A stretch of DNA of 35,353 nucleotides. It comes from Clostridiaceae bacterium. Lineage in GTDB: Bacteria > Bacillota > Clostridia > Saccharofermentanales > Saccharofermentanaceae. Positions 26,078-34,287 of this stretch are shown here, piece after piece. The notes beneath the pieces are model-generated. The model was not told the DNA's origin. It made no database searches and saw nothing but the letters and a program-made list of their open reading frames with translations. The stretch's first letter is position 1; every line of letters begins with the position of its first letter. The position numbers and the translations under genes were made by a program. The DNA is taken from NCBI GenBank assembly GCA_012523365.1, contig JAAYIQ010000062.1, forward strand, positions 1-35,353, read 5' to 3'.

Positions 26078-29000
26078 TTCGTCAAATCTCCCGTTCCGTC
26101 CGTTTCCGCCGGCCGCTTCGTGTCGGCAGCTGTCCCCTGTCCGGGGATACGGGCAAGATCACGCCGTACGGCGGAAATATAACGTTCCCGGTCCGTCTGT
26201 TTTTTTCCGTCTCCGACGTCGATGTCGGGCAAAGGCTTCAGAAACGAAAACGGAGGCGTGACCGGGTCAATACCACAAACGGACTTATATTCGCAATATG
26301 TACAAGCGTGACTTCCGCCCGCCGGATCATAGACCGGTCGGACCGGGAAACAACCGCTGAAAATCTTCTCACAGGATTCTCGGATTCGAAGCATCGCATG
26401 TTCGGAACTGCAGATAAGATCCTCCGACGCCAACTTCATGCCCCGCTCGGAAAATTCTTTGCTTTTTCCGAGCGCCGCGCTCACCGCCGGGGCTTCACCT
26501 CCCGCGGGATCCACTCGGATGATCGGGTTACGAAGAACGAAATAACCCGCGTCGCCCGGCATCAGGTGCGGATTGGCAAACCGGTAAGCAAACAAATACG
26601 CCGGCAGTTGCACGGAAAGTCCGGAGTATATGTGGAGGAAATTTACGCGTTTATCTCCGGTTTTATAATCCAACACGCGAAAAACACCATCGGAGTTGAC
26701 GTCGACACGATCAATGATCCCTTTAAAAACAACGCTTCTTCCCTGCTCGGGCCATTCAATCGAAAACGGCGGATTCTTCTTTCCTTCGCCATATGACCAC
26801 TCGGCCTCCGCAGGAATGAACCCGCCGGCCCCGATCGCGCCGACGACTGCGCGAAGGGATTCCCGGGCAATCGCAATCATCCGCTGTCCGGACCCCATCC
26901 GGAGAGCCGGATCAAGGGAAACGTTATTTTTTTCTTCCGCGCACGCCTTTTCGAAAAGCTCCTCCGCCCAGCGCTGGTAGTCTCTGCACGAAAAGTCCTT
27001 CAGGACGGCTTCTCTCGCATCTTCACCGGAGGCTCCGCCAAGTTCTTCGATCAGTTCATCCAAGGCGATTTCCATGATCTTGTGCGTCACGGAACCGGTC
27101 TCCCGCGCGTCAACCTCGAATCGCTCGCGCTCCGCAAGACCAAGAATATATGAAGCAAAGTATTGAAACGGACAGGACACATATTTCTCGATCTGCGACA
27201 CGCTCATTTTCGAGCGCGAGCCGAGAAGCTCCGACATCAGTTTGCCGGGCAGAACGATCTCGAACGGATCTCCCGGGCGATCCCGGTCGCAGGCAAACTC
27301 AGGGTGCATACGAAGGAGGGCCAAGGCCTTATGTCGCTCTGCCGGATCCTCGTTTGCGGCATCCGGGGAACAGAGATGTGCCGCATGACGAAGCAGTGCG
27401 TTCGCCGAAAAAAGTCGCGGGTCGTGGAGGCTTTTCGGCGGATTATCGAGGAGCAACGCGTTCGGCAAACATTCTGCGATCAACCGAAAAACCAGCGACG
27501 GCTCCTTCGACAAGAGCCCCGAAACGAAGAACTTCTCGGATGGGCAATCCAAAATCGCGTATGCGGTAAAAAAATCCGCGTATGCGCCGTCCTTGGCGCG
27601 GTTCGGAAAACGGACGCGAAGAGATTTCCCGAGCAACTCTCGCTCATACCCGCGCAGAAAGCCCTCGGAAAGCGCGGTGTTCGGAAAATATTCCCGTTGG
27701 GCGCCGACCAAAAACAGGACCTTGCAATCCCTCTGAAATCCGTGGGCGACATCGGTTATCCGCACCTGATCGACAAATGCGGGTATCGCACCCGCGGAAG
27801 CGGCTTCGGCCGCGAAAACAAGCGCGTCGCGAAAATTAAGAAGCGATATTTTCATGTCTCCGAGCGGTCCGGCAAGTCGGTCAAGTGTTTTCGTCAGCTC
27901 ATTCCACGAGGCGACCAACGCAAGCGCTGCGTCGTGATCACCGGCCTCTACCCACTCACCGGCCAGGAGTTCGATCTGGCCGCCGTTTCCGCTGTCCGCA
28001 TCCGCTCCGACATACTCGATAAGAAAAGCGGAAAGAAGCCCGGCTTTTCGATCACAGCGGGGCTCGGCCGAAAGACCGCGCACCGCTTCGCGTAACGGAA
28101 GAAGCACTCGCTCGACCTCGCGAAAGACCTCCGGACCCTCCGTGTCCTTCCCGGTCGCGTAGTTTTTTTCATCGAAAATCCGGAACCCCTTAAAAAGCCC
28201 GTGCCGCAAGAAGTAATTTTCCAGTTTGTCCGATTGTTCCCGGGAGATATGACAAATTCCCGATTTCAAACATCGCATCAAACTGTCGTATGACCATCCG
28301 TTCACGCCCAAATCCAGAAGTGCGGTGACAAAGCGCATCAGCGCAGTATCGGAAAGTTTTCTTCTTTTATCGAGAAACGGATCCATGCCGAACTCCGAAA
28401 AAACGGCATGCAGATTGGACCGATAACTTTCGGGATCACAAAGGACAACCGTTATGTCCTTATATCGATAATCGTGAAGCAAAACCAACTCGCGGATTTT
28501 GCCGGCAATGTACGACAGCTCCTCGGTCGTCGACGCGAAAAGCATGCTTGTAACTCCTTCCGCGGATCCGGCAAAAGGTTTACGCTCGCGGCGCAGGAAG
28601 GATCTCGACAAATGCCTGATCTCGGGCACGGTTTCAGCTCCCGTCCCGACCCCGATGATCTCGGCTCCCGGGATCGCTTCCTTCAACAGCCGGATCGTCT
28701 GTCCGCCGAAATAAAAGCCGTCGGCGCAATTCTCGCAGGCACCGGAGTCCGAGAACCGGTTCGCGGTCTCCCGATCGGCGCATACCGATACGGTCACCTT
28801 GGCGCACAAGCTCGAGAGTCTCCGGATCAGTTCCGTCTCTTCCGGTGTGAAATTTCGTGTTTGGCCGAAGCCGTTGATCCAGATTGATGCCTCGGACAAG
28901 TATTCGAGTCGATTCAAAGGCCATGGCAAGGGTCCGTTATTACGGGCTTTGCGGACTTCGTCGACTACCGAGCAAAGTTTTGGGAGCGGGCGGGCCCGCT

Positions 29001-29562
29001 CGCAACAATCGAGCCGCTCGGTCAGCTCGTCCAAGCGTTTCATCAGGAGGCCCAACTCACGCATTTTTCTGGCGAAAAGCGGTCGGCTCGCCTCTTCGTC
29101 TATGTTTTCGAGCATCTCCGGAGTAATATCGTAACGGTAGAAATCTTCAAGCACATTTTGAATACGGGATGCGAAGCCGAATCTCTGTGAAATCGGTGAA
29201 AGCACCGAAAAATCATCCTTACCCTCATTCAGGACGCGATGAATCAAAAGACTCTGCATTGCCGCGTCGGGAAGATCATGCGCGGTTCCGCCGATCTCGG
29301 CGAGCACTCTGTGGGCGAAACGATGGAAACTCAACACGTCGACGATCATCAACGCTTCGTCGATTCCGCCTCCGGATTCAGGGCTCCGGCTCAACTTCTG
29401 CCGGATCTCAAGATAACGCCGCTCCATGTCGGCCTTTGTCTGCTCAGGTACAATGAGAAACGCCCGTTTATTCGGCCACAAAAGCGCTTCGTTGCAAATT
29501 TCCTCCATGCAGGCATCGGTTAAATCGCCCGCACGTTCTCCGTGCAGAATTCGAAACGCCAA
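26074..29562 (-). CDS. addB: ATP-dependent helicase/nuclease subunit B
   Basis: Partner of AddA with an inactivated helicase-like fold, a nuclease domain and an iron-sulfur cluster. The C-terminal nuclease has VLDYKTGD near 964; cluster cysteines are visible in YVSCPFQYF (near 799) and CTYCEYKSVC (near 1084). The N-terminus FRILHGERAGDLTD corresponds to the AddB P-loop (usually GRAGSGKT), but Lys and the Gly-Ser pattern are gone, so ATP binding by this subunit is probably lost. 1162 residues, normal. TTG start with GAGGAGG 9 nt upstream, 14 nt after the acyl-CoA synthetase gene. Confidence 0.93.
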   Translation of the reverse strand: MAFRILHGERAGDLTDACMEEICNEALLWPNKRAFLIVPEQTKADMERRYLEIRQKLSRSPESGGGIDEALMIVDVLSFHRFAHRVLAEIGGTAHDLPDAAMQSLLIHRVLNEGKDDFSVLSPISQRFGFASRIQNVLEDFYRYDITPEMLENIDEEASRPLFARKMRELGLLMKRLDELTERLDCCERARPLPKLCSVVDEVRKARNNGPLPWPLNRLEYLSEASIWINGFGQTRNFTPEETELIRRLSSLCAKVTVSVCADRETANRFSDSGACENCADGFYFGGQTIRLLKEAIPGAEIIGVGTGAETVPEIRHLSRSFLRRERKPFAGSAEGVTSMLFASTTEELSYIAGKIRELVLLHDYRYKDITVVLCDPESYRSNLHAVFSEFGMDPFLDKRRKLSDTALMRFVTALLDLGVNGWSYDSLMRCLKSGICHISREQSDKLENYFLRHGLFKGFRIFDEKNYATGKDTEGPEVFREVERVLLPLREAVRGLSAEPRCDRKAGLLSAFLIEYVGADADSGNGGQIELLAGEWVEAGDHDAALALVASWNELTKTLDRLAGPLGDMKISLLNFRDALVFAAEAASAGAIPAFVDQVRITDVAHGFQRDCKVLFLVGAQREYFPNTALSEGFLRGYERELLGKSLRVRFPNRAKDGAYADFFTAYAILDCPSEKFFVSGLLSKEPSLVFRLIAECLPNALLLDNPPKSLHDPRLFSANALLRHAAHLCSPDAANEDPAERHKALALLRMHPEFACDRDRPGDPFEIVLPGKLMSELLGSRSKMSVSQIEKYVSCPFQYFASYILGLAERERFEVDARETGSVTHKIMEIALDELIEELGGASGEDAREAVLKDFSCRDYQRWAEELFEKACAEEKNNVSLDPALRMGSGQRMIAIARESLRAVVGAIGAGGFIPAEAEWSYGEGKKNPPFSIEWPEQGRSVVFKGIIDRVDVNSDGVFRVLDYKTGDKRVNFLHIYSGLSVQLPAYLFAYRFANPHLMPGDAGYFVLRNPIIRVDPAGGEAPAVSAALGKSKEFSERGMKLASEDLICSSEHAMLRIRESCEKIFSGCFPVRPVYDPAGGSHACTYCEYKSVCGIDPVTPPFSFLKPLPDIDVGDGKKQTDRERYISAVRRDLARIPGQGTAADTKRPAETDGTGDLTK

Positions 29563-29576
29563 GACCGCGCACCTCC

Positions 29577-31409
29577 TCAGAGGGTATCCAGATTCTGGCC
29601 GTTCGCGGATTTCATCGTCGCGCCCGCCTTCTCCAGTATAGCATGAACGGCATCGAGTTCCTGTTTTCTTTTTACCTTCAGCGTAGTCGTCTTGACCATT
29701 TCACCTTCCGAGAAAACGAAGTAACGAATCGCCTTAAAAGAAGGCATCTGATGGTTGATCTCCCGGATATGATCGTGAAAATAATCATAAATAGCGTTAT
29801 CGCCCGGATTTTTATCCGGAACGGGCAGGTGTTTTCCGATCTCCTGACGGTCGATCAAAATTTTGGCGCAGATCTCAATGGATTCACGATCCGAAGTCTC
29901 CCCCCAGACGAACGATTCACGAACGCCCGGAATGATATTAATCAGAGATTCGATCTCCTCCGGAAAAGCCTTTTTTCCGTTCGTCAGTACGATCATCGAT
30001 TTCACGCGTCCGGTGATATGCAGGCATCCCTTCTTGTCCAGATAGCCCATGTCTCCCGTTCGAAACCATCCGTCCTCGGTCATCACCTCGGAGGTCGCCG
30101 CCGGATTCTCGTAGTATCCGAGCATCACGCATTCACTTCTGCTCAAGATTTCACCGACCGCTCCCGGCTTCGTGTCTTCGGTATCGATTCCGACCTGAAC
30201 ATCGGTGACCGGCCGACCGACACTCCCGTAAACATTGCATTCCTGTGTAGTTACGCTGATGACCGGCGCGGTTTCCGTCAGGCCGTATCCCATCAGAAAA
30301 TCCAGTCCGAAATCACTGAAATCACGAATGTATCTTTTATCGATTCCGGCGCCGCCGATGACGACCAGGCGAAGATGCCCGCCAAACTTTTTGAGGATGT
30401 CCTTAAAAATGATTCTGCGAAGATCAATGCCGATTTTGCGTAAAAATCGCGTCAGCGGAATCATCACGGATATCAAACTTTCTTTTCCGGATTCCGTGAT
30501 TCCGGCCATGATCTTCGAGTGTACGTTTTCAAACAAAAGCGGCACCGAAATCACGACCTCGATATGCCACTCCTGAAAATTCTTGACGAGATATCGAAGA
30601 CCGTCCGAAAAACAAATCACACAGCCGCGTGAGAGGAGGAAATAATCACAGGTGTTCTCAAAAGTATGATGGAGGGGCAATATCGAAAAGGCGCGCTCAC
30701 CGGTCTCCACATAAAGAGTTGAGGATATGTAATAGACATTCCGGCAAATATTCTTGTGCGAAAGCATGACGCCCTTGCTCATTGAGGTCGTTCCCGAGGT
30801 GAAAAGGATAATCCTCATCGCATCCGGGTCGATCGGTGTGTCCAGGAAACGTCGGTCTCCGGCTTCTTTTTGTTTTTTCCCGATCTCGAGAAGATCGATG
30901 AAATCCAGAAACCTTTTGTCCTCGGGCCATTTGTCGGCGACCGGTTCTTTCTCCATGCAGATAAAATAATTAACGCCCGGATCCGTTTCGCCGCTTTTAC
31001 CTGCCACCGAAATCATCATGTCATGATGCTTCGGGTGATAAAAAACCGCTTTCACCTTGCCGCGCTTCAGAAGATTGACAACCTCTGTTTCGGGAAGAAG
31101 ACGGTCTAGGGGAACACCGACACTGCCGCCTCCGACAATGGCCGAATAGGAAACCATCCATTCGTAGGAATTCTCTCCGACTACCGAAAGATGACTGCCG
31201 GTAAGCCCAAGTTCGGATAATGCGAGCGCGATGTGTTCGACATCGGCTCCGAAATCGTCGTATGTCTTATGAATTTCCGCTTGCTCCGGTTTTCTTCTGA
31301 AAATAAAGGCATCCTTGCCGGCGTACTTTTCTCTGATATCGAGAACCAAGTCCCGCAGCGTCTCATATTTTGCCCCTTCGCGAAGAGCCTTCCCGGTTAC
31401 CGTCTGCAT
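29577..31409 (-). CDS. Long-chain acyl-CoA synthetase (AMP-forming)
   Basis: ANL-superfamily enzyme activating a carboxylic acid, most likely a fatty acid, through an acyl-AMP. The P-loop-like FTSGTTSMSKGVMLSHKN, the YGLTETAPV motif, the GWFRTGDMG motif and the C-terminal hinge and lysine region (GRVKSMIVLTNGKKAFPEEIE; TTTLKVKRKQE) are all present. No signal peptide. The ATG at 31407-31409 is chosen because GGAGGGAGAAGG precedes it; another ATG 11 codons upstream has no site. 610 residues. Placed head-to-head with a plsC-like gene and upstream of addB/addA. It could instead load an acyl carrier protein, since one is encoded nearby. Confidence 0.9.
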   Translation of the reverse strand: MQTVTGKALREGAKYETLRDLVLDIREKYAGKDAFIFRRKPEQAEIHKTYDDFGADVEHIALALSELGLTGSHLSVVGENSYEWMVSYSAIVGGGSVGVPLDRLLPETEVVNLLKRGKVKAVFYHPKHHDMMISVAGKSGETDPGVNYFICMEKEPVADKWPEDKRFLDFIDLLEIGKKQKEAGDRRFLDTPIDPDAMRIILFTSGTTSMSKGVMLSHKNICRNVYYISSTLYVETGERAFSILPLHHTFENTCDYFLLSRGCVICFSDGLRYLVKNFQEWHIEVVISVPLLFENVHSKIMAGITESGKESLISVMIPLTRFLRKIGIDLRRIIFKDILKKFGGHLRLVVIGGAGIDKRYIRDFSDFGLDFLMGYGLTETAPVISVTTQECNVYGSVGRPVTDVQVGIDTEDTKPGAVGEILSRSECVMLGYYENPAATSEVMTEDGWFRTGDMGYLDKKGCLHITGRVKSMIVLTNGKKAFPEEIESLINIIPGVRESFVWGETSDRESIEICAKILIDRQEIGKHLPVPDKNPGDNAIYDYFHDHIREINHQMPSFKAIRYFVFSEGEMVKTTTLKVKRKQELDAVHAILEKAGATMKSANGQNLDTL

Positions 31410-31539
31410 TCCTTCTCCCTCCAAAAACAGCCTTATGTTCATTACTGTACGGATTCCGTCGATGAGTCGTCGGTGTTTTTGATTATTTTCGATAATAACA
31501 TGGAATCGGGAGAGCGTCTACGGGAAACACCGAATTTAT

Positions 31540-31567
31540 TTTGACTTTCAAACCATTTGGATCAAAT
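31540..31567. promoter_or_regulatory. Two TTTG/CAAA palindromes, candidate FabT/MarR operators
   Basis: TTTGA-CTT-TCAAA (31540-31552) and ATTTG-GAT-CAAAT (31555-31567) are perfect inverted repeats with centres 15 bp apart, ending 3 bp before the -35 of the plsC-like gene. They resemble the TTTGA..TCAAA palindromes known for FabT, the MarR-type regulator of fatty-acid genes; a MarR protein is encoded about 2 kb away. Confidence 0.5.
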
Positions 31568-31569
31568 CA

Positions 31570-31598
31570 TTGACATAAAGGGATTCGTGGAATAGCAT
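31570..31598 (+). promoter_or_regulatory. Sigma-70 type promoter of the plsC-like gene
   Basis: Perfect TTGACA (31570-31575), 17-nt spacer, TAGCAT (31593-31598). Leader of about 60 nt to the GTG start. The adjacent palindromes suggest repression or activation from just upstream. Confidence 0.65.
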
Positions 31599-31666
31599 GG
31601 GTAAAAAGAAACGCCGCTTTTTCGAGTTTAAGCAACTCAACGACCCACAAAGGAGCACGACGCAAA

Positions 31667-32422
31667 GTGAGCCCTTCCTCAGACTCCGGATCCATTAAAG
31701 CCTTGCCGTCTTCCGCCGGCAAGGACAGTCATTATCCCGTACGCCGCGGGTTTGTCGGCCATTTCTTTTTCGGACTTGGCGTAACAGCCTCCTATCTCCT
31801 GCTGCGTTTCAGGAGTTCGGGGCGAAAGAACATCCCGAAGGAGATACCATATGTCATCGCCGCCAACCATCAAACCTTTGTCGACGGAATGTGGATCGCC
31901 CGTTTTCTTCCCCGCAGGCATTTCGCGAAAATGTGCTGTCTGGCAGGCTCCGATCTCGAGACGAGTTACGGACTCCTGGGCCGGCTGATCATGCGCGTCG
32001 GGCGCGGGATCGCCGTCGATCGTTACGGAAGCCCGGTACGCGGTTTGATCAAAGCAAAGAAAGAAGTTGAGAACGGAAATATTATGCTGGTTCATCCGGA
32101 AGGAACGAGAACCCACGACGGAATGGTTGCGGAATTCAAGGACGGAGCCGCTTATATGGCGGTCAAGGCCGGCGTTCCGCTTCTCCCGGTGTACATAGAA
32201 GGCGGGTACGAAGTATTATCGAGACACATGAAACGCCCTCAGACCTGGGATCGCGTGAACAAACGGCGCAAAGCCGTCACCGTTCATTACGGCGAACCGC
32301 TGCTGCCCGAACAGTTCGGGGGAAATCCCAAGAAAATGACCGCGGCACTCCAGGAGTGGATGACTCAGATGGAGAAGAAAGCGAACGGTAATGCGTCCGG
32401 AATGACCTCGAAGCGGACCTGA
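31667..32422 (+). CDS. 1-acyl-sn-glycerol-3-phosphate acyltransferase (PlsC family)
   Basis: Adds the second acyl chain to lysophosphatidic acid, making phosphatidic acid for phospholipids. Motif I NHQTFVD (His-x4-Asp), motif II-like GRGIAVDRYG, motif III VHPEGTRTHDG and motif IV VPLLPVYIEGG are present. One hydrophobic segment near the N-terminus (about 29-46) would hold it at the membrane. GTG start with AAAGGAG about 12 nt upstream; 251 residues. Its last 58 bp overlap the end of the convergent diacylglycerol-kinase gene. The acyl donor could be acyl-ACP or acyl-CoA. Confidence 0.92.
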   Translation: MSPSSDSGSIKALPSSAGKDSHYPVRRGFVGHFFFGLGVTASYLLLRFRSSGRKNIPKEIPYVIAANHQTFVDGMWIARFLPRRHFAKMCCLAGSDLETSYGLLGRLIMRVGRGIAVDRYGSPVRGLIKAKKEVENGNIMLVHPEGTRTHDGMVAEFKDGAAYMAVKAGVPLLPVYIEGGYEVLSRHMKRPQTWDRVNKRRKAVTVHYGEPLLPEQFGGNPKKMTAALQEWMTQMEKKANGNASGMTSKRT

Positions 32423-33336
32423 TGCGCATAGAAGTCCTCCCCGTCGTAATTCCCGTGAATTTGTGAATGCCTCTCCGTTGAAGAGATGACACCGCTCGTT
32501 ACCGTGAAAAAATGGCACTTCGGATGCCCAAGGTGCTGTCCTTTTTTATATTTTCCGATGAGAGGAATGGCCTTGTGCCTTGACAGGTCTTCCACCAGGC
32601 AAACCTCCAGGATTCCGTCATCCGTATTCGAATGCGGAGAGGGGTTGAAACCGCCGCCGTAGTAACGGCCGTTGCATATACAAGCTAAGGAATAATCCAT
32701 TTGACCCTGTGCGCTTCCCTTGCCCGACGCAAGCTCAAGCGAGTAGTTCATCTTAAATTTCCAGCCTTTGATAAAGCACTTCAGTATCGCGATCGTATAT
32801 GCGTGCTTCCGGACAAATCCGTTACGATTGGTCTTGCGGATATATTCCTTCGCCTGAGCATTCACCATCGTATCGAGTCCGAACGATGTGATGTTCACGC
32901 TGTATCGACTCTTCTCGGGCAAAAAATTGGAAGTTTCGTCATAACAGTCGACACGGATCAAATCCAGCGGACGAACCTCGTGGTTCTCAATAAACGCGAT
33001 CAACTTAGCGGGCTCGTGATAATACTGTTCCGGGAGGATCGTACGCGCGAAATCGTTCCCGGTTCCCATCGGAAGAACCGCCATCGGAGTCTGTCCGAAT
33101 GCCAGCGCGTTCGCGACCTCATGAACCGTTCCGTCTCCTCCGCACGCGAAAACAATCGCGTCGGATCCAAATTTCCCCGCTGCTTCTGCCGCAAGTTCGC
33201 CGGCGTGACCGGGATATTCGGTGCGATGAATCTCAACTTTTGTGCCTTTACGAGCCTCAAAATCACGAATCGCAAGTTCCAACTCCGCTGCCTTTTTTCG
33301 TTCCGCAAAATAGTTCAGCAGAAAAACATAATTCAT
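32365..33336 (-). CDS. Diacylglycerol/lipid kinase family protein (DagK/YegS-like)
   Basis: Phosphorylates a lipid, probably diacylglycerol recycled to phosphatidic acid. The ATP-binding signature FACGGDGTVHEVANAL and MGTGNDFAR are clear, followed by the beta-sandwich domain with NITSFGLDTMVN, CNGRYYGGGFNPSP and a C-terminal NYDGE, near the usual IDGE. 323 residues, normal. GAGGTG precedes the ATG. It starts 18 bp after the acyl carrier protein gene, so MarR regulator, ACP and kinase form one unit. Another lipid substrate, such as a sphingoid or isoprenoid alcohol, is possible in this family. Confidence 0.9.
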   Translation of the reverse strand: MNYVFLLNYFAERKKAAELELAIRDFEARKGTKVEIHRTEYPGHAGELAAEAAGKFGSDAIVFACGGDGTVHEVANALAFGQTPMAVLPMGTGNDFARTILPEQYYHEPAKLIAFIENHEVRPLDLIRVDCYDETSNFLPEKSRYSVNITSFGLDTMVNAQAKEYIRKTNRNGFVRKHAYTIAILKCFIKGWKFKMNYSLELASGKGSAQGQMDYSLACICNGRYYGGGFNPSPHSNTDDGILEVCLVEDLSRHKAIPLIGKYKKGQHLGHPKCHFFTVTSGVISSTERHSQIHGNYDGEDFYAHQVRFEVIPDALPFAFFSI

Positions 33337-33354
33337 CGGGCACCTCGCTTGTAA

Positions 33355-33690
33355 TTATTCTGATGTCATACCGTAGATCAAATCGACCACATCCTGAACC
33401 GTGTTGACGCGCTCAAGCTCGTCGTCGGATATTCGGATTTCAAACCGGCTCTCCAAATCAATCACAAGCTCATATACCTGAAGCGAATCCAGTCCCAAAT
33501 CATGTACGATTTCGGTTTCGGGCTTAATGTCCGTCGGGGAAAGATCGTCCATCTCGGTCACCAGGTCAATCAAGGTGTCGTATATCCGTTCTTTCCTTCG
33601 CATCACGGGATCATCGAGCCCGATTCGTTCTCGGGGGTCGCCCGTACTGTCCGGCTCGCCTCGCTGTAAGTCACTGGATAAATCGGTCAT
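33355..33690 (-). CDS. Acyl carrier protein with N-terminal extension
   Basis: Carries acyl chains on 4'-phosphopantetheine bound to the Ser of LGLDSLQVYELV; the second half has the usual acidic helices EIRISDDELERVNTVQDVVDLI. The ACP core is about 77 residues, preceded by about 33 extra residues that are charged and probably disordered. I chose the ATG at 33688-33690 (GGAGG 10 nt upstream); a GTG two codons earlier would overlap the MarR stop as GTGA. The extension and lack of adjacent fab genes suggest a specialised rather than the main AcpP, possibly linked to the acyl-CoA synthetase and plsC nearby. Confidence 0.9.
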   Translation of the reverse strand: MTDLSSDLQRGEPDSTGDPRERIGLDDPVMRRKERIYDTLIDLVTEMDDLSPTDIKPETEIVHDLGLDSLQVYELVIDLESRFEIRISDDELERVNTVQDVVDLIYGMTSE

Positions 33691-33692
33691 TT

Positions 33693-34190
33693 TCACTGGT
33701 CCTCCGTTTGTTTTGCCGCTATTCGGGCATTTTCTTCCTGGCTGTATTTCTCGTATTGTTCTTTGATGAAGCTGTCGATCTCGCGTACGAGAGCGGCCAG
33801 TCTTTCCCGGTCATCGGGTGCCAGAGGATCCATGATCCTCCGGACAAGAAGTTTGTGAAACTTCGCGTGCATTCGGTACGCCAACTTTCCTTGGCGGGTC
33901 AGACAGATGCGAACCACGCGACGGTCTTTACTGTCGCGGTAACGTTCAACGTAACCCTTGCGCACCAATCGATCAATCGCCACAGTCAGCGTCCCGGTCG
34001 TTATACCGAGCCGTGAGGCCGTCTCGCTCATCGCGCGTGCTTCGTAAGGACCGATGGCTTCCAAGGTGTGTAGTTCCGCGATGGAAAGATTGGAAAAATA
34101 ACCCTTGGAAAGTGCTTTCTCCTCCGTCAAGAGAACATTGTCGAAAATCCTTAAGAGTCCCTCCGCAAAATCATTCTCGGCTGAATACAA
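33693..34190 (-). CDS. MarR-family regulator, possibly FabT-like
   Basis: Winged helix-turn-helix dimer of the MarR family: recognition part TASRLGITTGTLTVAIDRLVRKGYVERYRDSKDRRVVRICLTRQG is preceded by an N-terminal dimerisation helix and followed by a long C-terminal helix. 165 residues. TTG start with AAAGGAGG about 8 nt upstream. It is the first gene of a unit with an acyl carrier protein and a lipid kinase, the same kind of company as FabT, which represses fatty-acid genes with acyl-ACP as co-repressor. FabT-like palindromes occur before the plsC-like gene. The FabT assignment is inference; the family is certain. Confidence 0.88.
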   Translation of the reverse strand: MYSAENDFAEGLLRIFDNVLLTEEKALSKGYFSNLSIAELHTLEAIGPYEARAMSETASRLGITTGTLTVAIDRLVRKGYVERYRDSKDRRVVRICLTRQGKLAYRMHAKFHKLLVRRIMDPLAPDDRERLAALVREIDSFIKEQYEKYSQEENARIAAKQTEDQ

Positions 34191-34287
34191 AACGCGGTCC
34201 TCCTTTGGGGATAATCCATGCGGCTTTGGCGCACACTCTTATATCTTATCTTTTTTATTCGCAAAAAACAATCCGATCCGATAACGC

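Noticed and set aside
31597-31698. Short plus-strand reading frame MGKKKRRFFEF... before the plsC-like gene
   Set aside because: Its ATG overlaps the -10 hexamer, so the transcript from that promoter would not contain it, and it has no ribosome binding site.
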